A stretch of 64,000 bases of DNA from an uncultured Roseburia sp. Its GTDB lineage: Bacteria > Bacillota > Clostridia > Lachnospirales > Lachnospiraceae. This document shows, piece by piece, positions 50,547 through 60,340 of this stretch (the first letter of the stretch is position 1; every line of letters begins with the position of its first letter). Location: the NCBI GenBank assembly GCA_947174805.1, contig CAMWKH010000002.1, forward strand, positions 124,001 through 188,000, given 5' to 3'. A program made the translations under genes and the position numbers. A model generated the notes under the pieces. The model saw nothing but the letters and a program-made list of their open reading frames with translations. It was not told the origin of the DNA and did not search any database.

Positions 50547-53366
50547 CTATTTTTCCTCTGTCAGCCAGTCTCTCAAAACACGGTCTATAATTTCCGGCTC
50601 TAAAGGCTTTGTGATATGTTCATTCATCCCCGCATCCATGGCCGCTTTTACATCCTCCGCAAAGGCGTTTGCCGTCATAGCAATAATGGGTATCTTAGCC
50701 CCGTCTGGACGCTTAAGTTTTCGGATTGTCCTGGTGGCCTCATGGCCGTCCATCACCGGCATCATTACATCCATAAAAATAATATGAAAGCTTCCGGGTG
50801 CAGAGTTTTTAAAAATATCCACTGCCTCCTGTCCGTTGACGGCAAGAGTGACATTTACCCCCAGCTCCGTAAGGATATATTCTGCAATCTCCTGGTTTAA
50901 CTCATTGTCCTCCACAATAAGCGCATGTTTGCCTGTTATATCCACAGATTCCTTTTCTTTATCCTCCTCCAAAAGCCTGGGCGGCTGTGCTGTTTCCAAG
51001 GGCAGAACCACCGTAAAAACGCTTCCCTCCCCCAGTTCGCTTTCTATCGTGATGGTCCCTCCCATGCCCTCCACCAGTTTTTTCGTAATCGTCATTCCAA
51101 GTCCCGTTCCCTGGTAATTTGTCCTGGCTCCCCCCTCCTCCTGGGTAAAGGGGTCAAAAATATGTTTCAGGTACTCCCTGCTCATCCCTATTCCGGTATC
51201 AGAAATCTCAAAGCACATCTGGGCCACACTGTGTTCCCGTGAGAGTTCATAACATCTCAAGCTTACACTTCCCCCGGGTTTATTATATTTTACAGCGTTT
51301 CCCGCTATATTAATTATAATCTGCTTGATATGGAGGGGGCTTCCCACAAAATATCCCCCGGACATTTTATCCTCATCCTCAAACTCTGTTGTAAGCTTTA
51401 TGCCCCGGTCCTCCGCCTGCCCTCCCACAATGACAGAGCAGTTTTTCAAAAGCTCCGGCAGATTAAAACTTTCCCGGGAAAATTCCACGTTGCCGCTCTC
51501 CATTTTACTGATGTCCAGCACATCATTAATCAGTGAGAGGAGATGCTGGGCAGAAGTTTTGATCTTTTCTCTGCAGTCCGCCTGCCGTTCCAAATCTTTT
51601 GGATTTCTCTCCGCAATATTTAACATACCCATAATCCCGTTAATGGGAGTTCGGATATCATGGGACATATGGGAGAGGAATTCTGTCTTGGCCTGGTTGG
51701 CCCTCTCTGCATCCTTTATGGCCCGCTGAAGTTCCCCGTTCTTTTTCTCTAAAACAAGATATGACTTTTTCCGCATCCGTAAAAAAACAAATCCAAAGAT
51801 GAGAAAAAACACACTTAAAAGAGCAAAAATAGTAATCACATTTTTACTCTGATACAGATAGTCTACCATATTATAACTGTCATAGGGAATATTCATATAC
51901 TGGTTAATGATATCCTCCTTCTCATCCTGGGATACCATTCCAAGGGCTTTATTCATAACCTCAAACATCACCGGGTCCGACTCCTTTGCTGCCGCTAAGG
52001 TGGTGCCCGACTGATACCTGTAATTTTCCCACTCAATTAAATTGGAAAACCGCTCATTTTTCGACTGGTAGTTATATTCTATTGTATTTAAAAGGGTTAT
52101 ATCCGCCTCCCCCCGCTCCAGGGCCTGAAGACAGTCTTTGGCGCTGTCCCGGTAGATTACCTCCCCGTCAAAATCCAATTTATCTGCCCAGTAAGCGCGC
52201 CCTTTCGTGAGCACCATCGTCACCTCGTCAGCCAAAACATAATCAATGGGGGATACAATCACAGAATTGTACGGCATAAACTCACATGTGGTTACAATCT
52301 TTTCATCCCCGGCAAGCTGCATGCTGTTGGAGCCTGCATAAAAATCAATTTCTCCTCTTAAAAGAAAATCTTTCCAGTACTGTTTTCTATCCAGAGGCAC
52401 AAACTCCAATGGAATACCGCTTCTCTGGGAAACAGTCTTTAAAATATGGATATAAATCCCGTCATACTCCCCCTGGCTGTTTACATACGCCAAGGGTCTT
52501 GTATCCTTGTAAAAACCAATCTTCACCGTCTTCCCACGGCTGATAAAATCTCTTTCTTCCATGCCGAAGTTTTCCCGGCGGTTTCCGTAGTACCGGGTAA
52601 TAAGTTCCTGTTCCAAAGCAGGGTTATTTATCTTTAAATTTTCAATCCCCCTGTTTATCTCATCTAACAGGGTATGGTTTCCGCGCCACGTAATATAGTA
52701 ATAGGGGGCATAGGCAAATTTCCCAATCAGGCACTGTCCCTCCCAGACCTCCGTTAAAGTATGGGCCGCAATGTCAATTTCTCCTGTATTTAATGCCTCC
52801 TGCAGTTCCTGAGTGGTGCCGTACTCCAAAATCCGTGGATTTTTAATTCCGTTCCTGTGGATGTAATCGATAAATTCCTCTTTGCGGATATAACTTTTCA
52901 CAACACCAAAGGTCATGTCCTTCATGCTTTCAAAATCTTCAAAAGGCAGGCATTTTCCCTTGTTGGTAAAGAGGCAGCCAAAGGTGTATCCGCTGGAGAG
53001 GGATGCGTAGTCGAAGATTTCCTCCCTCTCTTTTGAATGCTGGGCAGAGCCCACCAAATCCACCTCTTTAGCCTCAAGCATATCCAGGGCCTCATTCCAA
53101 CTCCCGCACTCCACATATTCAATCTTCCAGCCGGTAAAATTACACAGTTCCCTGAGGTAATCCACATCCAGGCCCCCGTATCCATCCGTCTCCGAATAGA
53201 CATGAAACCCTTCCATGGGGAAAAATGCCACTCTCACCGTGCGTATCTCTTGTCCCTGCACCATCATCCCCGGAAACATTACTGAAAATGCCAGCATCTG
53301 CATGAAAATCATTCCAAGGCAAATACATTCTCTTATACCCTTTTTGATTCTGATTTCTTTTTTCAT
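50547..53366 (-). CDS. BvgS-like membrane hybrid kinase with two binding-protein sensor domains
   Basis: The protein has 939 residues. An N-terminal signal (CLGMIFMQMLAFSVMFPG) is followed by two SBP_bac_3-type extracellular domains: about 45-270 (VRVAFFPMEGFHVYSETDGY) and about 275-500 (KIGFYKDTRPLAYVNSQGEY). After a membrane helix (VITIFALLSVFFLIFGFVFL) come HisKA (SHMSHDIRTPINGIMGMLNI), HATPase (GNAVKYNKPGG, GTGLGMTITKKLV) and one REC (IFMDVMMPVMDGHEATRTI). There is no C-terminal HPt, so an external HPt protein is needed. Start ATG 53366 with GGAG 6 bases upstream. It is co-directional with the GGDEF gene (28-base gap), an apparent sensor-output pair. Confidence 0.92.
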   Translation of the reverse strand: MKKEIRIKKGIRECICLGMIFMQMLAFSVMFPGMMVQGQEIRTVRVAFFPMEGFHVYSETDGYGGLDVDYLRELCNFTGWKIEYVECGSWNEALDMLEAKEVDLVGSAQHSKEREEIFDYASLSSGYTFGCLFTNKGKCLPFEDFESMKDMTFGVVKSYIRKEEFIDYIHRNGIKNPRILEYGTTQELQEALNTGEIDIAAHTLTEVWEGQCLIGKFAYAPYYYITWRGNHTLLDEINRGIENLKINNPALEQELITRYYGNRRENFGMEERDFISRGKTVKIGFYKDTRPLAYVNSQGEYDGIYIHILKTVSQRSGIPLEFVPLDRKQYWKDFLLRGEIDFYAGSNSMQLAGDEKIVTTCEFMPYNSVIVSPIDYVLADEVTMVLTKGRAYWADKLDFDGEVIYRDSAKDCLQALERGEADITLLNTIEYNYQSKNERFSNLIEWENYRYQSGTTLAAAKESDPVMFEVMNKALGMVSQDEKEDIINQYMNIPYDSYNMVDYLYQSKNVITIFALLSVFFLIFGFVFLRMRKKSYLVLEKKNGELQRAIKDAERANQAKTEFLSHMSHDIRTPINGIMGMLNIAERNPKDLERQADCREKIKTSAQHLLSLINDVLDISKMESGNVEFSRESFNLPELLKNCSVIVGGQAEDRGIKLTTEFEDEDKMSGGYFVGSPLHIKQIIINIAGNAVKYNKPGGSVSLRCYELSREHSVAQMCFEISDTGIGMSREYLKHIFDPFTQEEGGARTNYQGTGLGMTITKKLVEGMGGTITIESELGEGSVFTVVLPLETAQPPRLLEEDKEKESVDITGKHALIVEDNELNQEIAEYILTELGVNVTLAVNGQEAVDIFKNSAPGSFHIIFMDVMMPVMDGHEATRTIRKLKRPDGAKIPIIAMTANAFAEDVKAAMDAGMNEHITKPLEPEIIDRVLRDWLTEEK

Positions 53367-53394
53367 AATAAACTCCATAGACTATTCAAGGTTG

Positions 53395-55110
53395 TTATTT
53401 TACCTTTCCCGCCGCCTTTTTCATCTCTTTTTTATTATCATACATCCGGTTATCCGCCTTCTGATACACCTTTTCTATCTCCTGTTCCATCTCATTTCCC
53501 AGGGCAAACCCACAGGCAATGGACATATTTAAATCTTCTATCTGCCGATTCTTTTTGCAGATATTTTCCTGAAACTGCTCCGTCAATTCCCTGACCTTAT
53601 CCCTGTCGGAGGTACGGATCACCGCAATAAACTCATCGCCGCCCATTCTGGCCACCACCCCATGGTCTCCAAAGGTCTCTGCCAGCACATCCCCTGCGCT
53701 TTTGATTAAAATATCACCTTTCCCATGGCCGCAAGTATCGTTTACTGTTTTTAGATTATTTAAATCAAAGCAGAAAATTGTGTAATCATCTGTTTTTTCC
53801 TCCTGGATTCCCCTCATATATTCCATGCAGTAGCGGCGATTGTGCAGCTGTGTCAATTCATCGGTATAAGCGCTTTTTATCAGCGAATTTCTCTCCGCCT
53901 CCTGCATCATCTTCCTGGTTATTTCTATATAAAAAGAGAGAAACAAAAGAAAGATAAAACCCAGCACTCCGATACTGGACACCCCTTTCACCACCAAAAG
54001 GGAACTGTCCCCAAAGTACCTGTCGCTTCCGTACCCTGCCAGGTCATATCCGATGCAAAGGACAATCATCATCACGCCCAGAAGATACAGCCTGTTCTGG
54101 GCTTTGCTCCCCCTGAAATTCATGACCACAACAAAGAGGGAAAATATCAGGCAGAGTACAAGTAAAACTACCATATACTGCAGCATGGCAGCCAGATGGG
54201 CAATGTCAAAGGAGTGTAATGCCATAGCCACCCCAAAAAACACCACATAGGATATGAGCAGGATACGGTACAATACCCGAAAAATTTGTTTTCCCAAATT
54301 TACCACATCCTCACGGAGGTAAATCAAAAGAGGAAAAGGCGCCATATAAAAGGCGATATGCTCCATAAGGGAAATGGAGTACAGGGGAATGGCAAAAACA
54401 ACCAGCACCCTGTAATAACACACAGTCCAAAGCCCCATGCACAAAGAGAAAACGGAAATACACAAAATTCTGATATATTTTCTTGAAAATACAACGGCAA
54501 ATATTGTCATAGTACAGACAGCCAGACCGAAAATAAAGAGGAAACTGCCGAAAAACAAAGGCAGCCTGTTTTCTGTCAAAACCACCCGGTAGGCGTTTTC
54601 CCAGGGGTAGAGCCGTACAGAATCCAGCTTTGTGTAAATCTTATCCTCCGCAAGATACAGGTGGATTTTCAGCGTCTTTCCCTTGTATTCCTGGGGAAAA
54701 TTCACGAACTGAAAACCGCTCCCCACAGTCTTATGTTCATGGACCCGGTCATACCCGTATTCAAAAACCAATGCCTCGTCTATGTAAACATGTACCGCCG
54801 AGTGCCTGACATAGAGCCTAAGCACAGCCTCCGTCAGTTCCCAGTCCTCCGGAATCATGCGCTCCATCACAATCCTGTCCCCTGTGCTGACGGCCGGAAA
54901 GTGAAAGGTATCCAGGGAAACGCCGTGAAATATTTCACCATTTATGCCAATGTCCCACCCGTCATCTAAGGAGACATACTCTGAAATCACATCATAGTCC
55001 TTTGTCAAAAGCCTGTCTATCTGGGGCACCCACACTGCAATACTCACTGCAGCAAATATAATCCATGCCGCTCGTATCAGATTCTTAAGGGAAAACAGTT
55101 TTTTTCTCAT
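53395..55110 (-). CDS. Membrane diguanylate cyclase: 7TM sensor + GGDEF
   Basis: The protein has 571 residues. After one N-terminal helix, an extracellular region (about 35-185, with beta-rich HVYIDEALVFEYGYDRVH) resembles a 7TMR-DISM extracellular domain. Seven or so membrane helices follow (about 190-395). The C-terminal GGDEF domain has YTDELTQLHNRRYCMEY, NDTCGHGKGD and the intact signature ARMGGDEFIAVIR. The RxxD inhibitory site is absent, so product inhibition is not expected. Start ATG 55110 with AGAGGTCGAGTG. It leads the operon with the BvgS-like kinase. Confidence 0.9.
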   Translation of the reverse strand: MRKKLFSLKNLIRAAWIIFAAVSIAVWVPQIDRLLTKDYDVISEYVSLDDGWDIGINGEIFHGVSLDTFHFPAVSTGDRIVMERMIPEDWELTEAVLRLYVRHSAVHVYIDEALVFEYGYDRVHEHKTVGSGFQFVNFPQEYKGKTLKIHLYLAEDKIYTKLDSVRLYPWENAYRVVLTENRLPLFFGSFLFIFGLAVCTMTIFAVVFSRKYIRILCISVFSLCMGLWTVCYYRVLVVFAIPLYSISLMEHIAFYMAPFPLLIYLREDVVNLGKQIFRVLYRILLISYVVFFGVAMALHSFDIAHLAAMLQYMVVLLVLCLIFSLFVVVMNFRGSKAQNRLYLLGVMMIVLCIGYDLAGYGSDRYFGDSSLLVVKGVSSIGVLGFIFLLFLSFYIEITRKMMQEAERNSLIKSAYTDELTQLHNRRYCMEYMRGIQEEKTDDYTIFCFDLNNLKTVNDTCGHGKGDILIKSAGDVLAETFGDHGVVARMGGDEFIAVIRTSDRDKVRELTEQFQENICKKNRQIEDLNMSIACGFALGNEMEQEIEKVYQKADNRMYDNKKEMKKAAGKVK

Positions 55111-55162
55111 CACTCGACCTCTTTTTGTCTCTTGCAAAATCCAGGCAGTTCCTGCCATATTT

Positions 55163-55191
55163 ATTATATTGTCCAAATAGATAAATTGCAA
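55163..55191 (-). promoter_or_regulatory. Sigma-A promoter of the GGDEF-BvgS operon
   Basis: The minus strand reads TTGCAA, 17 bases, TATAAT, with a small GGCAG-gaa-CTGCC hairpin in the leader. Confidence 0.78.
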
Positions 55192-55255
55192 GTTTTTCTA
55201 TGGGTATCCCGCACCAAATTTTTTTGCAAAGCCTTTATTTGAAAAGGATACCGGA

Positions 55256-55284
55256 TTGCAAAAATCAAAAAAAAATGATATTAT
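55256..55284 (+). promoter_or_regulatory. Sigma-A promoter of the binding-protein and MCP operon
   Basis: TTGCAA, 17 bases, TATTAT, divergent from the previous promoter with 64 bases between the -35 elements. Confidence 0.7.
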
Positions 55285-55316
55285 ATATAAAAATTATACA
55301 TAGCATGGAGAAAGTC

Positions 55317-56558
55317 ATGAAGAAAAAATTTAACATATGGTTTCCGCCCCTACTGTTGGCCGCATTATTATCCGGATGCCAAAGGGAAAACTCCAAACCT
55401 TTGGAGAAAGCCCAGGCTCCCGATGCTGATCCGGTCAATCTCACTGTCTGGGGCGCCCAGGAAGACGAAGAACTATTGGGACAGATCTTAGAGGAATTTA
55501 AAACCCAATACAGGGGACAGGCTGATTTTTCCATTACTTATACTCCCCAGAGTGAAAGCACCTGCACCAACAGCCTGATGGCTGATCTGGAAAACGGTGC
55601 GGACGTGTTTGCCTTCGCCGACGACCAGTTAAACACCCTGGTGGCCGCCGGGGCACTGGAACCGGTGGAGAATCCAGAGTCTGTCAAGGACTCCAATCTG
55701 CCGGAAGCGGTTATGGCGGCATCTGTAAAAGATACCCTCTATGCCCTTCCCTTAACAGCGGACAACGGATATTTTCTTTATTATAACAGTGATTATTTTT
55801 CAGAGGAGGATATTTTATCCTGGGATAAAATGCTGGATAAGGCTGCCTCCCAGAATAAAAAAGTTTCCATGGAATGGTCTTCCGGGTGGTATGTGTACTC
55901 ACTTTTTGGAAACACGGGACTCACCCTGGGATTAAATGACGACGGCATCACAAACTACTGCACCTGGAACAGCACGGAGGGCGAAATAAAAGGCATTGAC
56001 GTGGCCCAGGCCATGACGAATATGGCAGCCCACCCTGGATTTTTAAGCACTGACGATGAAGGGTTTCTCCAGGGCGTCAACGACGGCACCATTATCGCAG
56101 GGATAAACGGCGTATGGAACGCAGTGGCTGTGGAAAGTGCTTGGGGCAATGGGTATCGGGCGACAAAACTGCCCTCCTACACCTGTGGGGGAAAACAGGT
56201 GCAGATGGCCTCTTTCTCCGGATATAAGCTAATCGGGGTAAACGCATACTCCAAAAATAAAGAATGGGCTGCAAAACTGGCCCAGTGGATTGCCAGCGAG
56301 GAAAACCAGAAACTGCGTTTTCTCATGCGGGGGCAAGGGCCCTCCAATAAAAACGCCGCAGCCTGGGAGGAGGTGCAGAACTCCCCTGCCATCACCGCAC
56401 TGTTAAAACAGTCAGAATATTCCTTCCTCCAGCGCATCGGCGGCAACTTCTGGGACCCAGTCTCCAAATTTACCTCGGAGATTTTGGCGGGAAACCCTGG
56501 GGGGAAAAGTCTACAAGAACAATTAGACGAAATGGTTGAGGGCATCACAGCCCCATAG
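55317..56558 (+). CDS. Extracellular solute-binding lipoprotein (family 1, sugar type)
   Basis: The protein has 413 residues with a lipoprotein signal (KKKFNIWFPPLLLAALLSGC). The mature protein has the family-1 binding-protein pattern (NLTVWGAQEDEELLGQILEE, ADVFAFADDQLNTLVAAGAL, GTIIAGINGVWNAVAV), as in maltodextrin or oligosaccharide binding proteins. I chose ATG 55317; the track start lies far upstream without a ribosome binding site. No permease or ATPase gene follows. Instead two chemoreceptor genes come next in the same transcript, which suggests a binding-protein-assisted chemosensor rather than an importer component. Confidence 0.88.
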   Translation: MKKKFNIWFPPLLLAALLSGCQRENSKPLEKAQAPDADPVNLTVWGAQEDEELLGQILEEFKTQYRGQADFSITYTPQSESTCTNSLMADLENGADVFAFADDQLNTLVAAGALEPVENPESVKDSNLPEAVMAASVKDTLYALPLTADNGYFLYYNSDYFSEEDILSWDKMLDKAASQNKKVSMEWSSGWYVYSLFGNTGLTLGLNDDGITNYCTWNSTEGEIKGIDVAQAMTNMAAHPGFLSTDDEGFLQGVNDGTIIAGINGVWNAVAVESAWGNGYRATKLPSYTCGGKQVQMASFSGYKLIGVNAYSKNKEWAAKLAQWIASEENQKLRFLMRGQGPSNKNAAAWEEVQNSPAITALLKQSEYSFLQRIGGNFWDPVSKFTSEILAGNPGGKSLQEQLDEMVEGITAP

Positions 56559-56603
56559 CATCCCAAAATATCCACAGCAGACATTAAAGGAGTACCAGCC
56601 ACT

Positions 56604-58187
56604 ATGAAACACATTACATTAAAACAACGTTTAATTATTCCCATCGCCCTCCTGGGCATGGTAGCACTTTTGTCAAATATTCTTTTTATTTTTAATATCC
56701 ACAACGTAAATTCCAGTGCCGCCAATATTGCTGACGATTACATGGAGGGAAACAGCCGTCTGGCGGAAATCTGTCAGTCCTCCATGAATATACATAAAAT
56801 GGCATTAAGCCACATTGTGGCCACAGATTACGATACTATGATTACCCTTGTGGAACAGATGAAGAAAGAGGAAACTCTTTTGGACGAAAAGCTTGCGGAT
56901 TACAAAATTCATATCACACCTGAAGACCAGCCGGATTACGACGCCCTTCTCTCAGATTACGACTCCCTGAAACACGCCCTGGTCCACCTGGTATGTGCCA
57001 GCGCCAGCCATAAAACTCAGGATGCCTACGCCCTGGCCAACGGGGAAGTAGCCCTCTACGCCAATGCCATGAAAGAAGATATCGATACCCTAAATTCCTC
57101 CATCCGCAACCAGACCTCCCAGGCGAGGAAACGCCTATCCATGGTGTATCTAATATCCCTGGCCGTTGGTATATCTGGAGCTTTCATCTGTATCTCTTTG
57201 GTTTTTGCCGACCTGAAACTCATCACCAATTATGTGGTGATTCCGGTAAAGAGCATTATTCAAACCATTCAGGAAAGTTCCGGGCAAATCCACAATATGA
57301 CAGGTGAAGTTCTGAAACGGACGCATGCTTCCAAGGGGAGCGCTTCCGGCCTCTCCGCCCTTGCCGGGCAGTTATCCTCCACCATACAGGAAGTGGCGGA
57401 CAATGTATCCCAAATCAATGAAAATACGGAAAGCGTTATGTCCGATGTGCATAATATAGCGGAGGAATGCAGCGCCATCACCGATTATACCGTCCACATG
57501 AACGACCGGGCCCAAGAGATGCAGCAGTCCGCCCAAAACAGCGCCGAGATTACCGGGGCAAAAGCGGAACAGATTTTAAGCTCTTTAAACGACGCCATAG
57601 AAAAGAGCAAAAGCGTGGACCAGATTAAAACCCTCACCGGGGAAATTCTTGCCATCTCCCAACAGACGCAGCTCATCTCCCTAAATGCCTCAGTGGAAGC
57701 CGCAAATGCCGGGGATGCCGGCAAAGGTTTTGCCGCTGTTGCCAGGGAAGTCCGGGATTTGGCCAGTTCCAGCCAGGAGACCGCAAGCCGGATTCAGGAA
57801 GTCAACACCGTGGTCACTGCCGCCGTATATAACCTCTCCAAACATGCACAGCATCTTGTGGATTATATGAATGAGTCTGTCCTTACGGAATTTCAGGCAT
57901 TTGTGCGCTCCGGCAGCCAGTATAAAGAGGATGCCGCCTACATCCGCCGCATCATGGACGACTTCCAGAGCAGGACAGAACACCTAAAACTTTCCATGTC
58001 GGGAATCGCCCAGTCCATCGGCACCATCACAGACGCCATCAACGAAGGCGCCAACGGTATCGCCGGAGTTGCAGGAAACACCAGAAACCTTGCCGATGAT
58101 ATGGAAGATATCACACAGCGCATGGGTATCAACCAGGAAGTTGTGAAAGGATTGGAAAAGGAAACAGTAGTTTTTAACAATTTATAG
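56604..58187 (+). CDS. Methyl-accepting chemotaxis protein
   Basis: The protein has 527 residues. Two N-terminal membrane helices (IIPIALLGMVALLSNILFIF and VYLISLAVGISGAFICISLV) flank a small helical sensor (about 35-180). The cytoplasmic domain lacks an obvious HAMP and has the signalling core QQTQLISLNASVEAANAGDA and KGFAAVAREVRDLASSSQET. It follows the binding protein by 45 bases, with GGAG before ATG, so a ligand-loaded lipoprotein may dock on it. Confidence 0.93.
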   Translation: MKHITLKQRLIIPIALLGMVALLSNILFIFNIHNVNSSAANIADDYMEGNSRLAEICQSSMNIHKMALSHIVATDYDTMITLVEQMKKEETLLDEKLADYKIHITPEDQPDYDALLSDYDSLKHALVHLVCASASHKTQDAYALANGEVALYANAMKEDIDTLNSSIRNQTSQARKRLSMVYLISLAVGISGAFICISLVFADLKLITNYVVIPVKSIIQTIQESSGQIHNMTGEVLKRTHASKGSASGLSALAGQLSSTIQEVADNVSQINENTESVMSDVHNIAEECSAITDYTVHMNDRAQEMQQSAQNSAEITGAKAEQILSSLNDAIEKSKSVDQIKTLTGEILAISQQTQLISLNASVEAANAGDAGKGFAAVAREVRDLASSSQETASRIQEVNTVVTAAVYNLSKHAQHLVDYMNESVLTEFQAFVRSGSQYKEDAAYIRRIMDDFQSRTEHLKLSMSGIAQSIGTITDAINEGANGIAGVAGNTRNLADDMEDITQRMGINQEVVKGLEKETVVFNNL

Positions 58188-58219
58188 ACAGATAATACTA
58201 TTTTTTCAGGAGGATTGTT

Positions 58220-60250
58220 ATGAAATTTCTGAGAAACCGAAAACTTGCTACCCGCATCAGTATCATTACCACAGGTATAACTTTTATGGGCATGCTGGCA
58301 CTGTGGTATATTGTATCTACAAGAATTGCCACGATGGTTGAAAATGATATCACCAACCAGATGATTGACGCCGTGGAATCCAGGGCATCCATTATCAATG
58401 ACTATGTGTCCTCAGCCGAAGAATATATGACAGCCTTTGCACTGGGGAGTGAGGTCAGGGAACTCCTTCACAATCCCAACGACCCTGTGCTGCTGCAGAA
58501 AGGACAAAAATATACCGAAGATTTTGCATCGGTAAAAGGAATTTTTGAAGGGCTGTATATCGGCACACCCGATACCTATATTCTCACCCACACTTCTCAG
58601 AAAGCCATCGGTATCACCACAAGGTCCGGCGAGTCTTTGGAGGAATTCCAAAACACGATTCTGGCCAGTCCTACCCTCACCAATCTAGGGATCATGGAGT
58701 CCCCGGGAACCGGGAGCATGATTCTCTCCATGTATTATCCTATCTTTGAAGGCCAGAAATGCATCGGCTATGTAGGAGCCGGCGTCTACGCCAGCCGCCT
58801 GATGGATGTATTGCTGGGATTAAATATCGAAGGCCTGCCCAACAGCGAATATGTATTTATAAATGCAGATACAGGCTTGTATCTTTACCATGAAGACGAA
58901 TCTATGTTAAACACCAAAACAGAGGACACTGGCTATCTCCATATCATGGAGCAGGTTAAGACAAATGGGGACACACAGGCAGGCACTCATACCTATGTGG
59001 ATGAAAATGGAGTCTCCCAGCTTGTGACTTACAAATATCTGAAAGACAGAAACTGGATTTTTATGGTTCGGGATGATGCGGCGGAAGTTTACGGAAAAGT
59101 ATCTGCCATAGGTAAAACCGTAGGTGTTTTGTGCGCCGGTGTGGCGGCTGTAATTGTACTTGTGACACTGTTAATCCTCCACAGGGAAAGCAGGGCGTTA
59201 ATGGTAATGGAACGCGCTATCCGGCGCCTTGGCAACCTTGAACTCTCCGCAGACCGGGATTTGGAACGATTCTACGGCAGGAAAGATGAAATCGGCATGA
59301 TAGCCCAGACAATCCACCACGTCTGTGACTGTCTGCGAAAAACCATTGATGATATCGGCCGGATTTTAGGGGAAATGGCAGAGGGAAATATTTCCGTGGA
59401 CGTAACAAAAAATGAGTCCTACTACATTGGCGATTTTAAAGTTCTGGCGGAAAGTCTAAAAAGCATCCGCACCCACCTGTTGGATGTTATGCGTAAAATC
59501 ACCCAGATTGCAAACCAGGTAAATCACGGGGCAAACCAGGTGTCATCCGGGGCCCAGGCACTGTCCCAGGGAACTATGCAGCAAAAGGATTCTATGGATA
59601 AGCTTGTATCCAATGTTACAGATATCACCGCACAAATCCAAAACAGCGCCCTGCGCTTAGGCAACGCCAGCGACCTCGTAGCCAGAGCCACAGGTTATGC
59701 CTCCGAGGCTGACACTAAGATGGAGCAGCTCATTGCCGCCACAAGAAATATTGACCAGTCCTCAGCACAAATCAGCAGCATCATAAAAACCATTGAGGAT
59801 ATCTCTTTCCAAACAAATGTCCTGGCGCTAAATGCCTCCGTTGAGGCGTCCCGTGCAGGTGTTGCAGGAAAAGGGTTCTCTGTGGTCTCCGATGAGGTGA
59901 GAAACCTGGCCTCCAGGTCCGCCGAAGCTGCCAGAAGCACCAACACCTTAATCGGACGCTCCATTCATGATGTGAAAACGGGCACGGAATCCACAAACCT
60001 GGCAATCTCCGCCATGCAGGTCATCAACGAATGTATCCAGTCCATTAAGATGCTTATGGATGATATTTCACTTGCCAGCGTCCAACAGTCGGAAATGATT
60101 GTCTCTGTGGAAAACAGCATCAAAGAAGTTTCCCAGGTAATACAGGCAAACTCTTTTGCCGCCCAGGAAAGCGCTGAAATTTCCACTGAACTCTCCAACC
60201 AAGCCAGGACACTGAATCATCTGATTGGGCAGTTCCAAATCCGTGAATGA
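58220..60250 (+). CDS. Methyl-accepting chemotaxis protein with dCache-type sensor
   Basis: The protein has 676 residues. Membrane helices at about 13-34 and 296-318 enclose a large extracellular dCache-like sensor ([36 protein letters not shown]). After HAMP comes the signalling domain ([40 protein letters not shown]). ATG follows AGGAGGATTGTT. It is the third gene of the operon with the binding protein, 32 bases after the first receptor. Confidence 0.94.
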   Translation: MKFLRNRKLATRISIITTGITFMGMLALWYIVSTRIATMVENDITNQMIDAVESRASIINDYVSSAEEYMTAFALGSEVRELLHNPNDPVLLQKGQKYTEDFASVKGIFEGLYIGTPDTYILTHTSQKAIGITTRSGESLEEFQNTILASPTLTNLGIMESPGTGSMILSMYYPIFEGQKCIGYVGAGVYASRLMDVLLGLNIEGLPNSEYVFINADTGLYLYHEDESMLNTKTEDTGYLHIMEQVKTNGDTQAGTHTYVDENGVSQLVTYKYLKDRNWIFMVRDDAAEVYGKVSAIGKTVGVLCAGVAAVIVLVTLLILHRESRALMVMERAIRRLGNLELSADRDLERFYGRKDEIGMIAQTIHHVCDCLRKTIDDIGRILGEMAEGNISVDVTKNESYYIGDFKVLAESLKSIRTHLLDVMRKITQIANQVNHGANQVSSGAQALSQGTMQQKDSMDKLVSNVTDITAQIQNSALRLGNASDLVARATGYASEADTKMEQLIAATRNIDQSSAQISSIIKTIEDISFQTNVLALNASVEASRAGVAGKGFSVVSDEVRNLASRSAEAARSTNTLIGRSIHDVKTGTESTNLAISAMQVINECIQSIKMLMDDISLASVQQSEMIVSVENSIKEVSQVIQANSFAAQESAEISTELSNQARTLNHLIGQFQIRE

Positions 60251-60262
60251 TTCCATAAAAAA

Positions 60263-60325
60263 ATCAGCTCCGCCAGGGAACGTATCATGTAATTGATACA
60301 TACCTTAGGGAGCTGATCTTTTTAT
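60263..60325. terminator. Bidirectional terminator between the MCP operon and the PurF-like gene
   Basis: ATCAGCTCC and GGAGCTGAT form the base with an inner GTATCA/TGATAC pair; TTTTT follows on the plus strand and TTTTTTTATGG on the minus strand. Confidence 0.8.
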
Positions 60326-60340
60326 TTCGTGAAAGGTTCT

